This document shows positions 59,901-64,000 of a stretch of DNA of 64,000 nucleotides, one piece after another (positions within the stretch are counted from its first letter, which is position 1; each line of letters opens with the position of its first letter). A program made the position numbers and the translations under genes. The notes beneath the pieces are model-generated. The model searched no databases. It was not told the DNA's origin and saw nothing but the letters and a program-made list of their open reading frames with translations. This stretch comes from CAISOG01 sp044375625 (GTDB taxonomy: Bacteria > Pseudomonadota > Alphaproteobacteria > CAISOG01): the NCBI GenBank assembly GCA_044375625.1, contig JBILMH010000001.1, positions 11,292 through 75,291 of the forward strand. The letters are read 5' to 3'.

Positions 59901-60572
59901 TTATCTTAAATTCGTATTTCTGAATTGTCCGACATTCCATTCAATTTGAGTGTTTTGTGCTGATGCAGCTTGGCGTTTTTGTGCTTTTCTTAAGCCTTCT
60001 TCATCCAAGGCATTAACATAGGTTTTTGAATCCAAAGTAGTAATAAAAGCTTGTCTAGCTGCCTCATCATTATAAATAGCAAATTGCACATTCATTTTTC
60101 CACCTGCGAGACTAAATTGATGCAACGCAGACATCATTGTTCTGGCTGACTGTTCATCGGTAAGTTCGCCCAAAAAGCCTGTTCCCATAGCAGGTACAGC
60201 AATAGATTGAAGTTGGTGTTCTTCTGCAATTTTTAAAGCATTATAGAAACCTGTTTGAACAACTTTAAACTCATTGTTTTTTCCAGAACATACAGAGGCC
60301 ACATGAATATGATATCTTGCGTTTCCGCCTCCCTCAGTTAACAGTACCGTCCCAAAATTCTGAGGCCCCGTTTCGCGCAAAAAGCGTCGATATAAATCTA
60401 GCCCATTTTTACCACCTGCTTTTTCTATTGCGCCTGCAACACCATCATCTGATGCCTTATCGTTGAAGTGTGGGATTATATATGCATCAACAGCTAATCT
60501 TGTCATGCTCCCGTCGAATATCGTGACTACATTTTCTTCAACTTTTCCTTCGTGTCCAGAATAAAAGATCAT
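59901..60572 (-). CDS. Macro-domain protein (ADP-ribose binding or processing)
   Basis: A 223-residue protein with a macro domain over about residues 15-180: VDAYIIPHFNDKASDDGVAGAIEKAGG, then GTVLLTEGGG, ARYHIHVASVC, and the ligand loop SIAVPAMGTGFLGELTDEQSARTMM. The first loop has IIPHFND where many macro domains have the NAAN asparagine pair, so it belongs to a divergent subgroup. Composition is AT-rich. A good AAGGAGG box lies just before the ATG. There is no DarT-like or other ADP-ribosyltransferase next to it. Functions of macro domains include removal of ADP-ribose from proteins or DNA; which applies here is unknown. Confidence 0.85.
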   Translation of the reverse strand: MIFYSGHEGKVEENVVTIFDGSMTRLAVDAYIIPHFNDKASDDGVAGAIEKAGGKNGLDLYRRFLRETGPQNFGTVLLTEGGGNARYHIHVASVCSGKNNEFKVVQTGFYNALKIAEEHQLQSIAVPAMGTGFLGELTDEQSARTMMSALHQFSLAGGKMNVQFAIYNDEAARQAFITTLDSKTYVNALDEEGLRKAQKRQAASAQNTQIEWNVGQFRNTNLR

Positions 60573-60660
60573 TATTTCCTCCTTAAAAAACTATTAAAGA
60601 TATAATATGCAGAAAAAGATAGGCTGTCAACCATAAATTTGCAAAATTAAATTGTAGTCG

Positions 60661-62394
60661 CTATTTATGTAATAGCACGCGGCCACTCATCTCGTCGGGA
60701 ATAGGCAGATGCAGGATGGATAGCACGGTTGGGGCAACATCGGCCAGGCGGGCGGGGTTATCGGCGCTGGCTTTTTCCGCCGTTGCATAGGCGGCCTGCA
60801 AAGCAAAACGATGCTGGTCATCCACCAGGATACAGGGAACCCTGGCCATGCTGTGGCTGGTGGAGGGGGAACCATTGGTAACCATGGTATCGGCGTTGCC
60901 ATGATCGGCGACAATGATCACCACGCCGCCCTGTTGCATGGTGGCGGCCACCACCTTGCCCAATTCTGCATCCACCCGTTCCACCGCCTCAACAGTCGCG
61001 GGCAGAACGCCGGTATGACCCACCATATCGGGGTTGGCGTAGTTGATGACCACCAGGGCATAATCGCCGCTGGCTATACCATCAACCGCCACCTGGGTCA
61101 CGCCCGCCGCCGACATCGCGGGTTTTTGATTATAGGTTTCAACATCGCGCGGTGAATCTACCAAAATCCATTGTTCCCCCTCAAAGGCCTGGCGCCGCAT
61201 TCCATTGAAATAATAGGTCACATGCGGGTACTTTTCCGTTTCCGCGGTGTGCAGCTGCCGCAAGCCGCTCTTCGACACCACCTGCGCCAGGGTATTTTCC
61301 AGCGGTGGTAGCGGTGACAGCGATGGATAGCTTTCGGTCAGCTTAAGATCCTCAGAGTACAAGGCCATGCCAACCGCGCTGCAAAAATCAATCAGGGCGG
61401 GGCGGGTAAAGCCATCGGCGGCAAAATCCTGTTTCAACAGTGCTTCCCACATTTCCACGCAGCGGTCGGTGCGGAAATTGAAAAAATGCAGGCCATCCTG
61501 GGCGCGCATGGGGGGGCAGTTGGCCAGAGCGATGGGGGGCAGGTTTTCATCGCTGTAACCCGCCGCATAGCCCGCCTCAATCGCCGCCATAGCATGGGTG
61601 AAGGATGGGGCGGCATCGGCAAAGCTGGTCACCAATGCCGGGTCTAAGGCAACCTCATCCGCTGTTGATGGCGCTTCGGCCTTAGCAAGGGGGGCGGAAT
61701 TGCCCGTCCACCCCTGGGTTATCACATCATAGCTGGCCTGAAGGCGATCCCATCGTTTGTCGCGATCCATGCCATAGAATCGTCCGCCGACGCTGCCCAA
61801 CGCACAATACTGGCGGGCATGGGGGCTAAGGGATTGCCACAGCGATTGCACATAACGCTTAGCCGATTTGGGGTGCACATCGCGGCCATCCAATTGGGCG
61901 TGCAGCACGCTTTTTAGGTTTGCTGCCGCATAAATTTCTATCAGGGCGGTAAGGTGGCTGATATGGCTGTGAACCCCGCCATCCGACAGCAACCCGAACA
62001 GGTGAACAACTCCATCCCCCGCCTGAATCGCGGCAATATGCTGTTGCAACACCGCGTCCCGCGCCAGGCTGCCATCCTGAATCGCCAGGTTATAGGTTTC
62101 AAGCTGCGATGGGTTAACCCGCCCGCTGCCCAGTGCCAGGTGGCCTGTTTCGGAATTGCCCATGCCGTCTTTGGGCAGGCCGACCGCCGTGCCCGACGCG
62201 CCCAGGGTTGTCCAGGGGTGATCCCGCATCAACTGATCCAACACAGGGGTGTTGGCCTGTGCCCACGCATTGCTGACGGCTGCCTTGCGCGCCTCAGGGC
62301 TGTTCATATGCTCTGGTATATAGCCCAGCCCGTCCAGGACGACCAACACCACGGGGGTGATGGCGGGATTATCCCTACTTAATTCTATCGGCAT
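60661..62394 (-). CDS. gpmI: Cofactor-independent (2,3-bisphosphoglycerate-independent) phosphoglycerate mutase
   Basis: A manganese-dependent enzyme interconverting 3- and 2-phosphoglycerate in glycolysis. It has the metal-binding VVLVVLDGLGY start, the phosphoserine site S81 in GMGNSETGHLALGSGR, DGRDVHPKSAKRYVQ, YGMDRDKRWDR, and the C-terminal metal site VVIIVADHGNADTM. An AGGGG box 7 bp before the ATG at 62394 decides the start; 577 residues is longer than the usual 510, with inserts around residues 230-300. It usually neighbours ctpA in alphaproteobacteria. Confidence 0.96.
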   Translation of the reverse strand: MPIELSRDNPAITPVVLVVLDGLGYIPEHMNSPEARKAAVSNAWAQANTPVLDQLMRDHPWTTLGASGTAVGLPKDGMGNSETGHLALGSGRVNPSQLETYNLAIQDGSLARDAVLQQHIAAIQAGDGVVHLFGLLSDGGVHSHISHLTALIEIYAAANLKSVLHAQLDGRDVHPKSAKRYVQSLWQSLSPHARQYCALGSVGGRFYGMDRDKRWDRLQASYDVITQGWTGNSAPLAKAEAPSTADEVALDPALVTSFADAAPSFTHAMAAIEAGYAAGYSDENLPPIALANCPPMRAQDGLHFFNFRTDRCVEMWEALLKQDFAADGFTRPALIDFCSAVGMALYSEDLKLTESYPSLSPLPPLENTLAQVVSKSGLRQLHTAETEKYPHVTYYFNGMRRQAFEGEQWILVDSPRDVETYNQKPAMSAAGVTQVAVDGIASGDYALVVINYANPDMVGHTGVLPATVEAVERVDAELGKVVAATMQQGGVVIIVADHGNADTMVTNGSPSTSHSMARVPCILVDDQHRFALQAAYATAEKASADNPARLADVAPTVLSILHLPIPDEMSGRVLLHK

Positions 62395-62453
62395 CACAGA
62401 TCCCCTTTAAGGTTTTTGATGGAAACGCTTTTGCCTGTCGGCATGCGGCAATT

Positions 62454-62816
62454 TTACGGGCAAGCGGGCGGCCGCGCAAGCGCGGTTGGAACCGTTGGCA
62501 TAAAAGCCAGAATTTTTTGCAGCATGGGGGTCATTTCCTCGGCGGGAATCCCCCCCTGGCCAGACAACCATTGCCACAACACCACCTCTGGCACCTCTAA
62601 CAAATCCTCATAGGCGGTCAGCTCCGCATCGGTCATGCTATCCAGATACTTGGCGGCAAAGGCGCCTAGGATGGCATCCAGCTCCTTCGTGCCGCGATAG
62701 CCGCTTTGGTAGCGCAACCGTTTAAGCCGATAGGCGCGATCATGCTGTTGGCCGCTGGTGCTATCAGGAGCCAGGGCGGGATTGGAAACGGGATTGGATT
62801 GGTGTGCATCGGTCAT
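62454..62816 (-). CDS. sdhE: SdhE/Sdh5-type FAD assembly factor
   Basis: A small factor that promotes flavinylation of succinate dehydrogenase. From the ATG at 62816 it is 120 residues; the longer open frame to 63074 runs into recG antisense and is not real. The core RAYRLKRLRYQSGYRGTKELDAILGAFAA keeps the RGxxE-type motif (YRGTKELD), and TAYEDLLEVPEVVLWQWLSG completes the five-helix fold. It is divergent from recG, a usual alphaproteobacterial arrangement; mfd, often on its other side, is 37 kb away here. Confidence 0.92.
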   Translation of the reverse strand: MTDAHQSNPVSNPALAPDSTSGQQHDRAYRLKRLRYQSGYRGTKELDAILGAFAAKYLDSMTDAELTAYEDLLEVPEVVLWQWLSGQGGIPAEEMTPMLQKILAFMPTVPTALARPPACP

Positions 62817-62867
62817 CCCTATGTTTTTACCCAGTTCACCAATTTGAGCAAGGTGGTGTATGATGGC

Positions 62868-64000
62868 ATGATGAATTCGAACGCCGTCCCCCCCGCCGCT
62901 GTTGCCGCTGTTGCCGCGCCGCAATCCGCTAATCAGTCCGTCAATAAGCCCGTTAAGCAGCATGACTATGGTTGGTTCAGTCAGCCTGTCACCGTCCTGC
63001 CCCATGTGACGCCGCCAAAGGCTAAGTTGCTGGCAAAGCTGGGGATTTCTACCGTTGCCGACCTGCTGCTGCACCTACCCAGCGGGATTCAGGATTTTGG
63101 CCAGGCCACCACCATTGCCACCGCGTTGCAGGGGCAAGCCGCCACCTTAACCGTGGAGGTCATCGAACATCGGCCGCCGGCGCGCGCGGGGCGCAACAGC
63201 TTTGCCCATGGCGCGAAAGGGGGGCACCACAGCCCCTATCTGATTGGGGTGCGCGATGGCAGTGGCATGGCGGAGCTGGTATTTTTTAACCAGCGCAGCA
63301 CGGCCATGCTGCAAAAACAGTATCCGATAGGTGCGACGCGAGTGATAAGTGGCGAACTGAGCCTTGGCATGTTCAATATGCCCCAGATTCGGCACCCAAC
63401 CCGTCTGCTGTTGCCTGAACAGGCCGCCTGGGCACCGCGCTTTCAATCGGTCTATCCGACTACTCCCGGCCTGCCGCAATGGTGGTGGCAAAAACTGATG
63501 ACGCAAACGATTAAGCTGTTGGAATCGCGGTGGCGGGCGCAAAGTGTCGGCACGGGGCAATTGACCGAATGGCTGCCACCAGAACTGTTGCGTGACCAGC
63601 GCTGGCCAGATTGGTTGCAGGCCTTGCGCCAGCTGCATCAACAACCGCGACAATCCCGCCAGGCTGGAGGGGGCAGGACGGTAGGGCAGGGCGATGCAGG
63701 GCAGGGCGATGCAACCTTAACCCCGACTCCGACTCCAACATCAACCCCAACAGAGCCGCCTGCAGATCCCTTGGCGAATCATCCCGCCCGTTTGCGGTTG
63801 GTCTTTGATGAGCTGTTGGCGCAACAATTAACGATGGCGGCGGCGCGAGCAAGCCGACCAGGTCGCGCGCAGGCGATGACCCTATCGCCCGATACGCTGC
63901 AACAGGCCTTGGCGTTGTTGCCCTTTGCCCTTACCCCAGGTCAGCGGGCGGCGGTGGATCAGTTGCATCAGGATTTGGCCAGCCCGCGCCTGATGAACCG
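62868..64000 (+). CDS. recG: RecG helicase, 5' part (continues beyond the window)
   Basis: An open frame from paired ATGs at 62868/62871 runs to the window end without a stop, about 377 codons of an expected 690 or more. It encodes the RecG wedge/OB region: PPKAKLLAKLGISTVADLLLHLPSGIQD, LIGVRDGSGMAELVFFNQ, QSVYPTTPGLPQWWWQKL and LRQLHQQP. It ends at FALTPGQRAAVDQLHQDL, directly before the Walker A region. A Gly/Gln- then Thr/Pro-rich insert at about 63658-63770 is not a family feature and comes from short repeats in the DNA. RecG remodels stalled replication forks. Confidence 0.93.
   Translation, partial: MMNSNAVPPAAVAAVAAPQSANQSVNKPVKQHDYGWFSQPVTVLPHVTPPKAKLLAKLGISTVADLLLHLPSGIQDFGQATTIATALQGQAATLTVEVIEHRPPARAGRNSFAHGAKGGHHSPYLIGVRDGSGMAELVFFNQRSTAMLQKQYPIGATRVISGELSLGMFNMPQIRHPTRLLLPEQAAWAPRFQSVYPTTPGLPQWWWQKLMTQTIKLLESRWRAQSVGTGQLTEWLPPELLRDQRWPDWLQALRQLHQQPRQSRQAGGGRTVGQGDAGQGDATLTPTPTPTSTPTEPPADPLANHPARLRLVFDELLAQQLTMAAARASRPGRAQAMTLSPDTLQQALALLPFALTPGQRAAVDQLHQDLASPRLMN

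Noticed and set aside
62817..63074. Upstream extension of the sdhE reading frame
   Set aside because: It runs antisense through the start of recG, is low in conserved features, and the SdhE domain begins with the ATG at 62816.

Overview
The window is a gene-dense stretch of chromosome from an alphaproteobacterium. The evidence is a MucR/Ros-type zinc-finger regulator, a phasin, the olsB-olsA ornithine-lipid pair, homodimeric NADP-isocitrate dehydrogenase, CcmF, an AtpD with a Lys/Ala-rich N-terminal extension, and alphaproteobacterial gene neighbourhoods (nfu-tsaB, olsBA-miaB-phoH-ybeY-corC, rpiB-glyA-nrdR-rib-nusB, gpmI-ctpA-yibQ-like-rppH, sdhE//recG). The order within the class cannot be fixed from this sequence. 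The backbone is fairly GC-rich, with long G and C runs, and is broken by clearly AT-richer genes and spacers that look acquired.

Layout. 0-6.3 kb: Nfu-type Fe-S carrier, a half-length TsaB, a DegP/Do protease, a phasin, ClpS and ClpA. 6.4-14.6 kb: an AT-rich pentapeptide protein, then a minus-strand run ccmF, unknown gene, atpD-atpC, murJ-trpS. 14.8-22 kb: a small unknown gene with a large two-module pentapeptide protein, aroQ, accB-accC, an AT-rich two-gene cassette (AlbA_2/GHKL ATPase plus ParA-like ATPase), and aat. 22-28 kb: mfd, a zinc-ribbon-like protein, recA and a repeat-rich spacer. 28-36 kb: ilvE, olsB-olsA, a GNAT, miaB, a parDE-type module, phoH-ybeY-corC and a second spacer built from the same repeat families. 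36-41 kb: hflC-hflK, mrp, a second parDE-type module and a FliL-like protein. 41-47 kb: nusB, ribBA with a degenerate second domain, a GNAT, ribE, nrdR, glyA, rpiB and mucR. 47-56 kb: uvrD, a SIMPL protein, a second large two-module pentapeptide protein, icd, glnA and pyrD. 56-64 kb: rppH, a YibQ-like deacetylase, ctpA, an AT-rich island with a macro-domain gene, gpmI, sdhE and the 5' part of recG, which runs off the window.

How the genes fit together. ClpS, ClpA and Aat form an N-degron degradation route. DegP, CtpA and HflKC are envelope quality control. Mfd, RecA, UvrD and RecG cover transcription-coupled repair, recombination and fork rescue. AccB/AccC and OlsB/OlsA supply lipid synthesis. 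RibBA, RibE and NusB sit in the usual riboflavin neighbourhood, but ribD and ribH are missing from it.

Most worth a second look: the AlbA_2-ParA cassette between accC and aat; the paired two-module pentapeptide proteins with an H-x2-W...G-x-R header repeated in each half; the macro-domain gene where alphaproteobacteria usually carry an envC-like gene; and the nested intergenic repeats shared by the two long spacers.
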